A stretch of DNA of 27,420 bases, from the IMG/VR virus record IMGVR_UViG_3300017755_000074, positions 1-27,420 of that record. One strand, 5' to 3'. Of the stretch, positions 17,156 to 24,404 are shown piece by piece (within the stretch, counting starts at the first letter, position 1; every line of letters begins with the position of its first letter). The translations under genes and the position numbers were made by a program. The stretch is from a virus. The notes under the pieces were generated by a model. That model saw nothing but the letters and a program-made list of their open reading frames with translations. It ran no database searches and was not told the DNA's origin.

Positions 17156-19348
17156 CTATTTATAATTTTTAAATCCAGATCTTTTGATCTTACTACTTGA
17201 ACTACCTCTACCCCTACCAATATTCTTAAACGGGCTATACTTTAATTTATACAAATTTTCTGAGTTTACCAAGGATTTATCCTCTGATTCACGTCTTTTA
17301 GAGTATCCTCTGTTAGATTGTTGTATTTTTACAAATGCAATCAATGCACCAAAAGCTACCAGTCTATCTACGTTAAGTCCAGGATAATACGCTAACATTT
17401 CTTTTAATAGCATTTGATCAGGTATTCTTTCTACACCTAATGTTTGTGTAATTACATTACCACTATCATCTAAATCTTCATCAATTACTTCTCTTATAAA
17501 TTCTATAGCATATGATATTAAATGGCTTTTAAATAATGTCCCAGTATTTTTCCAACCGTATTCTTGATATACTGATTTATTAGAGCCAAGATCTTTTAAA
17601 AATAGTATTTGTTGTTTAGGTACCAAGTATCTTTGTTTTCTTCTTGCTATCATATGTTGAATAAATAATGATATATTATTCTCTACAATTGTCCATGCAT
17701 TATACCATTCTACAAGCAATTCTAATCTTTCATGTGTTTTATTTATATCATCAAATCTACCACACCATGCAGCTACTATTTTATCTTTCTCTATAAACTG
17801 TTCTGTATCTCCTGCTACTGTTTCTCTAATTACTTCTACAGCATTTTTATATACAAATATACTACACAATGAATCTGAAGTTGTGGTTTTACCTTCTGAC
17901 ACAGGGTCAATAGATGCATAGTACTGTCCAAAGTCTGGACGTGCAGATGTTGGTCTTTCCCATACTACTATTACACCAGTCTTATCATGTTGTTTTCTAT
18001 CAACAGGAAATCTAGATATAGGTAATTTGTTAGATCTCTTAGCTACTATTCCTTCTTGCTCTCTTGTTAAATCAATTAATTCATATGGGTATTCTTTTTC
18101 TTCAATTTTCTTAAGTTGTTTAGATAATACACCTTGTGGAAATATTGAAGCTTTTCTATATGCAAATGCCTCAGAAATGTTTAATGGTTTCTGAGATATT
18201 CTTAATTGAAATTGTTCACCATTTAATTCATTTTTCCATCTTTCTCTTTCTAATTGTATTGCTTCTATTGCTTCTTCTATTTGTGAATTACCATAGTCAT
18301 CAATGTAGGGAGGCATAGACCATTGTTCTGGAATAAATAAACCTGCCATACCTATTGTTCCATCAGCATCTATTAAGTTTGTTTCTACTGCATATATATC
18401 ATTAGCATCAGGATTCATTATCATTTCTTTCAAAGGATTACATTGATCTAAATCACCCACAGATCCTGCAGCTATAAACATACCCGTAGTCATCATACCA
18501 GATGACATAGCAGGACGTAAGTATTCATAAGTCTCAGACATCTTTGGTGCAATTCCAGCCTCCTCATGAAAGAAGTATGTACATGGACCCCCTACCCCTG
18601 TAGTTGCATTCTTTTCAAAAGAACCACCTTGTATCTTTGATTTTAGTCCTCTTGCTGTTTTTCTATTACCAACCTTAACTTCAATTTGTTGTTGCCACAA
18701 TAAAACCTTTTCTGGATTACTTGGTCTATACCAAGCAGTATGTTCATTTAAAAATATTTTATATTCTTCTAGAAACTTCCAGGAACCTTTATCATTAATA
18801 AAGTCTTTTAGTGAAGCACCAATCTTACAAGTACTACCTTCTTCAAACCAATAGGTATTTATTATCTTACCCATATGAAAGTATGATGAAGCTATCTGAC
18901 GTTTTTTAAGTATAGCAGCATGTTGATTATTTAACTCTGCTAACCATTCATATAATGCCATGTGATATTGTGCATCTCTAACCTTAGCAAATCCATAATG
19001 TTTTTCCTCTTTATCAAATATTGGTAAAAAGTTTAACCACATATAATAATCTCTAGTTATATACCAAGTCTTATCTTTATCTTTGTATATAACACCATTC
19101 CTACATTTATTCTTTTGATCATCCCAGTATGCTGTAAAATCTTTAGATCTAAAAGGGCTAGAACAATAAACACCTTCTGCTGTAAATCTTTTAGCTTCCT
19201 CATTAAATTTATAAGCCATCTCAGTAAAACCATATTCACCTGGCTCACTAAAAATTGACTCAATAAATTCTCTAAGTTCTAAATCATTTTTAAATTCAGT
19301 AGTTGTCCACTTATTATTATCATATGTAGGTATGATTCTACTCATCAT
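17156..19348 (-). CDS. terL: Terminase large subunit (packaging ATPase-nuclease)
   Basis: 730 residues. A Walker A-like element with a deviant P-loop (KKRQIASSYFHMGK) lies at about 148-161 and a Walker B element, TYFFHEEAG, at 257-265, with E262/E263 as catalytic glutamate candidates. FIAAGSVGDL (about 291-300) fits the coupling motif. The C-terminal RNase H-like nuclease starts at YYASIDPVSEG, with D481 and D492 as metal-ligand candidates, and continues to a DRLVAFGALIAF segment near the end. A basic Ser/Arg tail follows. The start overlaps the GroES-like gene by 11 nt, and the portal gene follows 5 nt after the stop. The protein would dock on the portal, drive DNA into the head and cut concatemers. 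A second ATG (19345) is an equally possible start. Confidence 0.93.
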   Translation of the reverse strand: MMSRIIPTYDNNKWTTTEFKNDLELREFIESIFSEPGEYGFTEMAYKFNEEAKRFTAEGVYCSSPFRSKDFTAYWDDQKNKCRNGVIYKDKDKTWYITRDYYMWLNFLPIFDKEEKHYGFAKVRDAQYHMALYEWLAELNNQHAAILKKRQIASSYFHMGKIINTYWFEEGSTCKIGASLKDFINDKGSWKFLEEYKIFLNEHTAWYRPSNPEKVLLWQQQIEVKVGNRKTARGLKSKIQGGSFEKNATTGVGGPCTYFFHEEAGIAPKMSETYEYLRPAMSSGMMTTGMFIAAGSVGDLDQCNPLKEMIMNPDANDIYAVETNLIDADGTIGMAGLFIPEQWSMPPYIDDYGNSQIEEAIEAIQLERERWKNELNGEQFQLRISQKPLNISEAFAYRKASIFPQGVLSKQLKKIEEKEYPYELIDLTREQEGIVAKRSNKLPISRFPVDRKQHDKTGVIVVWERPTSARPDFGQYYASIDPVSEGKTTTSDSLCSIFVYKNAVEVIRETVAGDTEQFIEKDKIVAAWCGRFDDINKTHERLELLVEWYNAWTIVENNISLFIQHMIARRKQRYLVPKQQILFLKDLGSNKSVYQEYGWKNTGTLFKSHLISYAIEFIREVIDEDLDDSGNVITQTLGVERIPDQMLLKEMLAYYPGLNVDRLVAFGALIAFVKIQQSNRGYSKRRESEDKSLVNSENLYKLKYSPFKNIGRGRGSSSSKIKRSGFKNYK

Positions 19349-19616
19349 ATCTTACTATGGCAAACACATCACCTTCTTGAACAAGAAGATGTTCTTCATT
19401 TTGGTGCATCATTGGTGTTGGCATAGCGTGTTCTGCATATTGTACTATATCTCCTACTTCAATTTCATGTACATCTTTTCCTTTACCTACTACAGTACCT
19501 TTAAACTCTTTCTTCTGAGCTATCTCAGGAATAATAATTCCAGAAGCTGTTTTTGTTTCTACCTTCCATTTTTTTAATAGTAATTTTTTACCTACCGGTA
19601 TAACTGTCATACTCAT
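19338..19616 (-). CDS. groES: Phage GroES-like co-chaperonin
   Basis: 92 residues, close to bacterial GroES (about 97). It begins MSMTVIPVGKKLLLKKW; the mobile-loop segment KTASGIIIPE (22-31) holds a hydrophobic III triplet in the position that binds GroEL. Later GTVVGKG, VGDIVQYAEHAM and a final LLVQEGDVFAIVRYDE follow the strand pattern of the family. No groEL is present, so it must work with host GroEL, as T4 gp31 does in capsid folding. Its overlap with terL and place just before the head genes suggests coupled expression and a role in folding a head or tail protein. Which substrate is unknown. Confidence 0.9.
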   Translation of the reverse strand: MSMTVIPVGKKLLLKKWKVETKTASGIIIPEIAQKKEFKGTVVGKGKDVHEIEVGDIVQYAEHAMPTPMMHQNEEHLLVQEGDVFAIVRYDE

Positions 19617-19631
19617 ATTTAATAATTTTAT

Positions 19632-20150
19632 TTATAGTTGGTCATAAGCTAATCCTGCACCACCACGTACAGAGCTTTCTTGTTCTTGTTTCATATCTAA
19701 AAATGCACCTTTATATGATTGTCTTATTTGTTCAAACTTAGCAGCTGCATTTATCATAGAGTTCATATTACCGTCTCTACCATGTTCTATAGGGGTTACC
19801 TCCATATACTTACCTAATCTATCTAACATAGCCTTAATACCCACATAAGCCCTATATGTAGGTGTTTCATATAGTTTCTTACACATATCAAAACCATATC
19901 TTATTGTTCCATCTTCTGGTGACTCTTCTAATTTTATTTCTTCAATAATAATATCTTCTTTTTGATGTTCAGGTAAATTAAAAAATGGATTAAGATCAGG
20001 ATCAGGACATGTCATGTAAAATATATATTGATATACTTGCATATGCGTATCAGGATATTCATCCATAATCTTTTTAAGAAATGGAAGAGCATAACAATGT
20101 TCTGTTACAACTAAAGTTTGATTTTGTATATCAAATAATTTTACTATCAT
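19632..20150 (-). CDS. Packaging-module protein of unknown function
   Basis: 172 residues, not recognised. It begins MIVKLFDIQNQTLVVTEHCY, has a helical region with YPDTHMQVYQYIFYMTCPDP and a Pro/Asn-rich NPFFNLPEHQ stretch, then a helix with YVGIKAMLDRLGKYMEV (about 103-120) and a Gln-rich helical C-terminus ending in GGAGLAYDQL. The gene overlaps the 81-residue gene by 4 nt (ATGA) and precedes groES and terL. Small terminase subunits often sit here, and size and helix content would allow one, but no helix-turn-helix is evident, so that remains a guess. It has no signal peptide or membrane span. Confidence 0.6.
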   Translation of the reverse strand: MIVKLFDIQNQTLVVTEHCYALPFLKKIMDEYPDTHMQVYQYIFYMTCPDPDLNPFFNLPEHQKEDIIIEEIKLEESPEDGTIRYGFDMCKKLYETPTYRAYVGIKAMLDRLGKYMEVTPIEHGRDGNMNSMINAAAKFEQIRQSYKGAFLDMKQEQESSVRGGAGLAYDQL

Positions 20151-20392
20151 GATATGTTATTTTTAAATTCTTCATATCCTATTCTTAATACAATAGGTTT
20201 TTCAGCACCTTTCATTAGTACTTCTGTATAGTCATTCTGAAAAGCTTCTCTTCCTAAATGAAAGTATTGTTTAAAGTATGCTATATCTTCTAAATCAATA
20301 GTTACCAATGTTTCAAAAAAAGCAAAGTCAGTTGGTATTCTTGATGTACGTGATTGTATTGGTACTGCTGCTGTAAATTCTTTTAATTTCAT
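20147..20392 (-). CDS. Small conserved-context protein, unknown function
   Basis: 81 residues, not recognised. Short beta and helical segments are suggested (VTIDLEDIAYFKQYFHLG, then PIVLRIGYEEFKNNIS). It overlaps the nuclease gene upstream by 4 nt and the 172-residue gene downstream by 4 nt, so all three are translationally coupled. That makes it a real gene, probably acting with the nuclease or packaging proteins. No motif allows a function to be named. Confidence 0.55.
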   Translation of the reverse strand: MKLKEFTAAVPIQSRTSRIPTDFAFFETLVTIDLEDIAYFKQYFHLGREAFQNDYTEVLMKGAEKPIVLRIGYEEFKNNIS

Positions 20393-21201
20393 TGGTTATC
20401 TTTTATCCACATCATTAGTGAGTTTACTTCATCTCTTAGATATGGTAGTTCATATATTTTTATATTTTCTAAAACTGGCTCACCATTAACATGTTCATTA
20501 ATTGGATAACCATTTGAATCTTCTCCTACTTGTTTAAACTTTACATGTTGTATTACTAATTTACCTATCTTTAGTTTAGGGTTATGCTTTTTAATAATAT
20601 ACGCATAAATACTGAGTTGTAAATTATAATGATTAAGATTACAATCATCTAAATGATTTACAGGCCTAAACATTTTATTAGTAATACCTTCCCAATTTGT
20701 AAATCCTTTATCCTTTATTTCTTTATTGGTTTTATAGTCAGTAATATTTATATGTCCATTTACTACTTCAACTAAATCTGCTTGTCCACATATGCCTACT
20801 GACTTAAGAAATACTAAATGTTCTGGATATACACCTTCTTTAAGTTTCTGATTAGGAGATATCTTAACCCCTTCTTCATTAACTAAAGGTTTTATAATTG
20901 GTACTTCTGTTCCTTCTCTCTGAATAGTTTTAAAATCAAGCATATCATTCTCTCTTTGATTATGATAAAAGTTTCCTAACTTTATTGCTCTTTCTGTTTC
21001 ACCATCCCATGCTGCTATAATTTCTTTTGCAGTCATACCATACCATTTTGATCTTTTATTTTTTGCAGATTTTGCAGCTTGACCTTCTCTATCAAACTTA
21101 GGTTTAAACTTACTTACTAATCCAGTAACACTTACCCAAGATATTTTATCATTATCTGTGCTTTCATAGATATGACCTTCTTCTTTAAATAGTATTGCCA
21201 T
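20389..21201 (-). CDS. PD-(D/E)XK nuclease (RecB/Cas4-like exonuclease)
   Basis: 270 residues. The signature residues fall in order: GNFYH with H80, E127 in YPEH, D142 in GQADLVEV, then D155-Y-K157 in ITDYKTNK, and Q195 with Y199 in LQLSIYAY. This is the motif series of RecB-type and phage lambda-type exonucleases, whose two acidic residues and lysine bind metal and cut DNA. It probably trims or processes phage DNA for recombination, replication or packaging. Its C-terminus overlaps the 81-residue gene by 4 nt and its N-terminus lies under a possible 40-residue ORF. No cysteine cluster is visible, so an iron-sulphur Cas4 type is unlikely. Nuclease class is secure; substrate is not. Confidence 0.88.
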   Translation of the reverse strand: MAILFKEEGHIYESTDNDKISWVSVTGLVSKFKPKFDREGQAAKSAKNKRSKWYGMTAKEIIAAWDGETERAIKLGNFYHNQRENDMLDFKTIQREGTEVPIIKPLVNEEGVKISPNQKLKEGVYPEHLVFLKSVGICGQADLVEVVNGHINITDYKTNKEIKDKGFTNWEGITNKMFRPVNHLDDCNLNHYNLQLSIYAYIIKKHNPKLKIGKLVIQHVKFKQVGEDSNGYPINEHVNGEPVLENIKIYELPYLRDEVNSLMMWIKDNQ

Positions 21202-21307
21202 TATATTCTGTTTTTAAATTATATGTATCAGTAGTACACCATACAACTTCTGTATTACCTGCTATACTAGTGTTGCTATTGATTAATGTTAAATTATTGT
21301 TTTTCAT
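21185..21307 (-). CDS. Possible 40-residue ORF bridging the nuclease and zinc-cluster genes
   Basis: Starts MKNNNLTLINSNTSIAGNTE and runs to TEYNGNTI. It overlaps the end of the 113-residue gene by 14 nt and the start of the nuclease gene by 17 nt, so it fills an otherwise empty 92-nt gap almost exactly, as real genes in tightly packed phage operons do. The composition is Asn/Thr-rich with no motif. Length alone cannot prove it; it may be a leader peptide that couples translation or a chance ORF. Confidence 0.35.
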   Translation of the reverse strand: MKNNNLTLINSNTSIAGNTEVVWCTTDTYNLKTEYNGNTI

Positions 21308-21635
21308 TTTCTTGATTTTTAATTACTTGATTCATAATCTCTTCTTCTTGTTTTTCAGTAGCCATTGCTTTCCAATATCCTTTTGGGCACTCAGATTGTA
21401 AAGATCTAATTTTAAAAGCTAAACTACAACCACAATCTGAACAACATGGTTGAGTTCCTGGAGCTAAACAATCTTTGCCAAATGCATCAAACAATGAACA
21501 ACTTATACACACTTGAAATCTATCTGTTGCAACAGCTTCAACATGTTCTTTTTTAAAGACATTGTTTGATAATCCTTCTGCAATCTGATCAAAATTTTTA
21601 AATGCTCCTAATAGTTGTTTTATTTTACTTGCCAT
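21294..21635 (-). CDS. Zinc-cluster protein
   Basis: 113 residues. A cysteine cluster covers about residues 43-82: CISC, then DCLAPGTQPCCSDCGCSL and ECPKGYW. This arrangement suggests two zinc sites. The N-terminus (about 1-35) and the Gln/Glu-rich C-terminus (about 90-113) look helical. It overlaps the IHF/HU-like gene by 11 nt and lies before the nuclease gene, in a DNA-handling cassette. A DNA- or RNA-binding role is plausible, for instance as a transcription or replication accessory factor; this is inference from metal site and neighbours. No catalytic motif was seen. Confidence 0.65.
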   Translation of the reverse strand: MASKIKQLLGAFKNFDQIAEGLSNNVFKKEHVEAVATDRFQVCISCSLFDAFGKDCLAPGTQPCCSDCGCSLAFKIRSLQSECPKGYWKAMATEKQEEEIMNQVIKNQENEKQ

Positions 21636-21996
21636 TTTTATTTTTCTTAAAGATTTTTTTGTCTGTTAAGTTTTTTTCTATTAGTTCTCTAGCCTTTTCC
21701 ATATTATCAATATTCAATTGTATATCTTCACTTTTAGCAAAACCATTATAAGTTCTTTTAGCTATATTACCCAACATACTCTTATTCTTTTTTATTGCTT
21801 TTTCAAGCTTACTCTTTCTTAGTATAAATGTACCTAGACCATCTACTTGAATTCTAGGATACTCTAAGTTAGATAAATGCTTTCTAAGCTTAGCATAGTA
21901 AAAAGCAATAAAATCATCTACTACTGATTGATGAACCCCAACCTCTTCAGCTATATTTTTTTTAAATTCTTTATGCTTCTTGGGATTCATTACCAA
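21625..21996 (-). CDS. IHF/HU-like DNA-bending protein
   Basis: 123 residues from ATG 21996; MNPKK at 21990 is an alternative start. Residues 11-70 fit the HU/IHF N-terminal half: IAEEVGVHQSVVDDFIAFYY as the helical dimer core, then PRIQVDGLGTFILRKSK, where GLGTF matches the conserved strand turn of the family. The C-terminal part is strongly basic (KKNKSMLGNIAKRT, later KKIFKKNKNGK) and may bind DNA in place of the usual arms. crAss-like phages, as I recall, carry IHF-type genes in a similar place. It would bend or compact DNA during replication, transcription or packaging. Its start overlaps the gene upstream by 26 nt (20 for the shorter form). Confidence 0.75.
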   Translation of the reverse strand: MVMNPKKHKEFKKNIAEEVGVHQSVVDDFIAFYYAKLRKHLSNLEYPRIQVDGLGTFILRKSKLEKAIKKNKSMLGNIAKRTYNGFAKSEDIQLNIDNMEKARELIEKNLTDKKIFKKNKNGK

Positions 21997-22342
21997 GTAT
22001 TTTATAATCCAACAATACTAAACCTTCCTTTTGTATATTCATGTCTTTATTTATGGTAATAGTTTTTTTATTTATTCCACTTTTACTTAATAATCCTTTT
22101 TTCTCTGCTTTTGTTATTGCATTTCTTGCAGATTGTGGGCTTTTAAATATATTACCATCTACTAGTTTAATACAGAACTTAGTTAGTTCTATATTATCAT
22201 TCTTAGAAAGGTGCATAAGAAATTTTAAATCAGAATTACTTATAACTATTTTTTTAAAAAAACAATAAGTCATTATTTGATACATTACGCATGTATCTAA
22301 ATTAACTTTTAATTTTAAATCTATCTTATTTACTAATGCCAT
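21971..22342 (-). CDS. Winged-helix-like DNA-binding protein, candidate regulator
   Basis: 123 residues. The C-terminal half shows a likely winged helix-turn-helix: SPQSARNAITKAEKKGLL (about 68-85) as helix-turn-recognition helix, then KKTITINKDM as the wing. The first half (MYQIMTYCFFKKIVISNSDLK) looks helical and may dimerise. The SARNAI-KAEKKGLL pattern is shared by many small phage regulators and replication proteins. It overlaps the IHF/HU-like gene and starts 3 nt after the amidase stop, so all are in one operon. Binding of DNA is likely; the target and whether it represses or activates are not shown by sequence. No second domain is present. Confidence 0.65.
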   Translation of the reverse strand: MALVNKIDLKLKVNLDTCVMYQIMTYCFFKKIVISNSDLKFLMHLSKNDNIELTKFCIKLVDGNIFKSPQSARNAITKAEKKGLLSKSGINKKTITINKDMNIQKEGLVLLDYKILGNESQEA

Positions 22343-22345
22343 ATA

Positions 22346-23269
22346 TTATAAACTCATTATCATATCAACAAAGTCTGGATGGGGATAACAATCCCACTTA
22401 TCTTTTCTTACATTGGTGTGTGTTAATAAACCTTCTACTTTACCATAGTATGCATCCTCTTGAAAATCAAAACCTTTTATAGCACCATATTTTTGTATAA
22501 ATTGTTTGAGTCCTAATCTAACATCTATTTGATCTCTCTCACCTACATACCTAATCCACTTTTCAGTTTCTTTTATTTGTTTATCAGAATAAGAATGCCA
22601 ATGCATTTTACCTTTAAACATTTGATCCAATTCTGTAATCTGATCTTTCTGACATATACTATTTACATAAGTTTTTTTAGTAGTACTGTCTAAATATCCC
22701 ATGTTGCATATTTCTAATCCTACAGAATGTTTATTCATAAACCCAGATCCAGTTCTTCCTAAATGATAAGCTTGATTGCCTGTATCAAATGCTTGAACCA
22801 TAACACCATCATGTTCATCATTACCATTTCTATGATTTATACCACCTAAAACAAATTCAGTAGCAATTCTTCCTCTTTTATCTCTACCCCACATATCTAT
22901 ACATGCATAGGGATTTGAATTACCTGCTGTATGATGCAAGAATATATAATGATTTCTAACGGGTCCTTCTACATATTCACCTTTTGGTAAAAAGTATTTA
23001 TGTATAGTTTGATTATAGTTAGTTGTATAATGTTGTTTAGATAAATCATTATCTTCATCAATCTCTTCAGATAATCTAAATGGTGTATTAATTAATAAAG
23101 TCCATGTCTGAGAACCAACTATACCATCAGCTGTTATACCATTGCTTAATTGGAATCTTATTACGTGCTTTTCTGTTTGTGGACCAAAATGACCATCTTG
23201 TGGTAAACCAAGTTTAAGTTGTAACTTTTTTACCTCTAAATTCTTATCACCTAACTTAAGAAGTCTCAT
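22346..23269 (-). CDS. Endolysin: N-acetylmuramoyl-L-alanine amidase with peptidoglycan-binding domain
   Basis: 307 residues. Residues 1-62 form a PG_binding_1 domain (KKLQLKLGLPQDGHFGPQTE, then FQLSNGITADGIVGSQTW). The catalytic Amidase_2 domain (about 100-300) has FLHHTAG with H112 as a zinc-ligand candidate, a YHLG site with H169, GLEICN with E186, and a final THTNVRKDKWD with H284, K291 and D293 as the other ligand and active-site candidates. It cuts the bond between muramic acid and the stem peptide during lysis. No signal peptide is present, so it needs a holin or similar; none was recognised nearby. A lipoprotein candidate (24277-24381) in the same block could act at the outer membrane. 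Confidence 0.92.
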   Translation of the reverse strand: MRLLKLGDKNLEVKKLQLKLGLPQDGHFGPQTEKHVIRFQLSNGITADGIVGSQTWTLLINTPFRLSEEIDEDNDLSKQHYTTNYNQTIHKYFLPKGEYVEGPVRNHYIFLHHTAGNSNPYACIDMWGRDKRGRIATEFVLGGINHRNGNDEHDGVMVQAFDTGNQAYHLGRTGSGFMNKHSVGLEICNMGYLDSTTKKTYVNSICQKDQITELDQMFKGKMHWHSYSDKQIKETEKWIRYVGERDQIDVRLGLKQFIQKYGAIKGFDFQEDAYYGKVEGLLTHTNVRKDKWDCYPHPDFVDMIMSL

Positions 23270-23270
23270 A

Positions 23271-23570
23271 CTATTCTATATTAGATGCAGCTTTTTCCAT
23301 TGCTTCTTTAAATGCTTTAGCATCTTCAGAGTCTGGGCTTGCGTTATCACCTTCTTTAGAAGCAGCATATGCTTGTGCTAAATACATTTGTGCTTGCATT
23401 CTTTCAGCTCTTGCCTTTTCTATTGTAGCTAATAGATCTTCATACTCAGCTTGTACAGTTAAGTGTGGTATATTATCTTTATAGAAAGCTGTGATTTCTT
23501 CTCTACGTGCTGCTAATTCTTCTTTGCTTAATTGTGGATCCTTGTTTGGATCAAGATTTAATTTTGCCAT
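23271..23570 (-). CDS. Helical acidic protein of unknown function
   Basis: 99 residues, almost wholly helical: PQLSKEELAARREEITAFYK (about 12-31), then YEDLLATIEKARAERMQAQM, an Ala-rich stretch and an acidic C-terminus. A coiled coil is likely around 43-70. There is no signal peptide or membrane span, so it is not an evident holin or i-spanin. It is the first gene after the promoter-like gap 23571-23640 and lies 1 nt before the amidase gene. It may be a virion or lysis accessory protein; function is not known. Confidence 0.6.
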   Translation of the reverse strand: MAKLNLDPNKDPQLSKEELAARREEITAFYKDNIPHLTVQAEYEDLLATIEKARAERMQAQMYLAQAYAASKEGDNASPDSEDAKAFKEAMEKAASNIE

Positions 23571-23585
23571 TATAATTTTTTTATG

Positions 23586-23615
23586 TTAAACTACAAACAT
23601 ACATAAATAGTTTAA
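23586..23615 (-). promoter_or_regulatory. Promoter-like box inside an inverted repeat before the amidase operon
   Basis: The minus strand holds TATGTTTG (23594-23601), a full match to the Bacteroidota -7 box TAnnTTTG, 23 nt before the ATG at 23570. It sits between TTAAACTA and TAGTTTAA (23608-23615 and 23586-23593), a perfect 8-bp inverted repeat that could be an operator. AAACTTTT lies 19 nt upstream of the box. This is the only gap in the neighbourhood, which adds support. Confidence 0.5.
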
Positions 23616-23640
23616 ATAAAAAAAGTTTAAGACATTTATT

Positions 23641-23931
23641 TTACCATTTGACTTTATCAGCCCAATATGCAGCACTCATTTTGCCTTTGGCAATATTCTT
23701 TCCGTGCCTAGCTTTAAAACTCTTACGTCTTGCCTTTTGTTTTGCAGATTCTCCTGCTTTAGGTTTACCTGCAGTTTTTACGCCTTGTTGACCAAAACGT
23801 ATAGTTTTTACTTTATCTCCTACCTTAGCTACAACTACATGTGATTTTTTTGGATGAGAAGGAGTTCTTTTAGGTTTATTATAACCAGACACTCCTGCTT
23901 TTGCTAATCTACTATCTTTTTTTGCAGCCAT
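23641..23931 (-). CDS. Basic small protein of a marine-phage family
   Basis: 96 residues, Lys/Arg-rich. It begins MAAKKDSRLAKAGVSGYNKP, continues with TPSHPKKSHVVVAKVGDKVK and IRFGQQGV, and ends SFKARHGKNIAKGKMSAAYW before ADKVKW. I recognise this chain as a widespread small family in marine phages, with no established function as far as I know. The SHVVVAKVGDKVKTIRFGQQG section looks like a small beta unit between basic arms, so binding of nucleic acid is possible. It lies 2 nt after the 80-residue basic gene. The 70-nt gap behind it separates this cassette from the amidase operon. Confidence 0.7.
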   Translation of the reverse strand: MAAKKDSRLAKAGVSGYNKPKRTPSHPKKSHVVVAKVGDKVKTIRFGQQGVKTAGKPKAGESAKQKARRKSFKARHGKNIAKGKMSAAYWADKVKW

Positions 23932-23933
23932 AA

Positions 23934-24176
23934 TTATCTATTTTTACCTTTATGTAAACCATGACTAGCATGTTGTTTACCTTTTCTTGTAGCAGCTCTT
24001 TTCTTTGCGTTTGCTGCAGCTAATTTCTTTTTACCTTTCTTAGTACTCTTCAGCTTAGAAATAGTCTTAGACGGAGCATATACTTCACCAGTCTCAGAAG
24101 ATTTCTTTCCGCTTGCCGTTCTCCACTTCTGTTTAGTCCATCTAGTAAGACTTTTCTGCTGTTTAGTCTTTGCCAT
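23934..24176 (-). CDS. Basic small protein (SLTRWTKQKWRTASGK type)
   Basis: 80 residues, extremely Lys-rich. The N-terminus has SLTRWTKQKWRTASGKKSSE and GEVYAPSKTISKLKS; the C-terminus holds AAANAKKRAATRKGKQHASH. I recall this type from marine phages and also from some giant viruses of protists; I cannot check that here. No catalytic residues stand out, and the charge suggests binding to DNA, RNA or polyanions. Its ATG overlaps the stop of the 39-residue gene (TAATG), so translation is coupled. A histone-like or virion-packaged protein are both possible. Confidence 0.65.
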   Translation of the reverse strand: MAKTKQQKSLTRWTKQKWRTASGKKSSETGEVYAPSKTISKLKSTKKGKKKLAAANAKKRAATRKGKQHASHGLHKGKNR

Positions 24177-24295
24177 TACTTTTTCTTTTTAGGCATAGCC
24201 TTAAGAAGCTTTTCTATTTTAAGTGCCTGTGCTTTGTGCATAGCTGAAGCTTTTTTTAATTCTTTAGCTATTTGCTTTAATTGTTTTGATTGCAT
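24176..24295 (-). CDS. 39-residue Lys/Ala-rich helical protein
   Basis: Starts MQSKQLKQIAKELKKASAMH and ends EKLLKAMPKKKK. A single amphipathic helix with a basic tail is likely. Its stop overlaps the start of the 80-residue basic gene (TAATG), and its start lies 19 nt inside the lipoprotein-like ORF, so the packing supports a true gene. The LKKASxMHxxQAxxxEKL pattern recalls small proteins seen beside the other basic genes in marine phages. Function is unknown. Confidence 0.55.
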   Translation of the reverse strand: MQSKQLKQIAKELKKASAMHKAQALKIEKLLKAMPKKKK

Positions 24296-24381
24296 ACTAT
24301 ATCTTTATTTTGTGAGCAACACTCTTTTGGTGCTGCACATGCTGCTAATGTAAACAGCACGAATATTATTATTTTTTTCAT
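24277..24381 (-). CDS. 34-residue lipoprotein candidate, possible lysis (o-spanin-like) protein
   Basis: Starts MKKIIIFVLFTLAACAAPKE and ends VCNQNN. Two lysines, a hydrophobic core (IIIFVLFTLAA) and LAAC at 12-15 give a complete signal peptide with lipobox; Cys15 would be lipidated, leaving a 20-residue mature chain with three more cysteines. Such tiny lipoproteins are typical of outer-membrane spanins (Rz1-like), and an amidase lies about 1 kb further in the block. No partner inner-membrane spanin was found. It overlaps the 39-residue gene by 19 nt. The signal is clear; the lysis role is inference, and a surface-exclusion lipoprotein is an alternative. Confidence 0.55.
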   Translation of the reverse strand: MKKIIIFVLFTLAACAAPKECCSQNKDIVCNQNN

Positions 24382-24404
24382 GAAGGCCAAATTATTATCA
24401 TTAG

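Noticed and set aside
19632-20150. Small terminase subunit
   Set aside because: Position and size would fit, but no helix-turn-helix or family motif is visible, so it is left as unknown.
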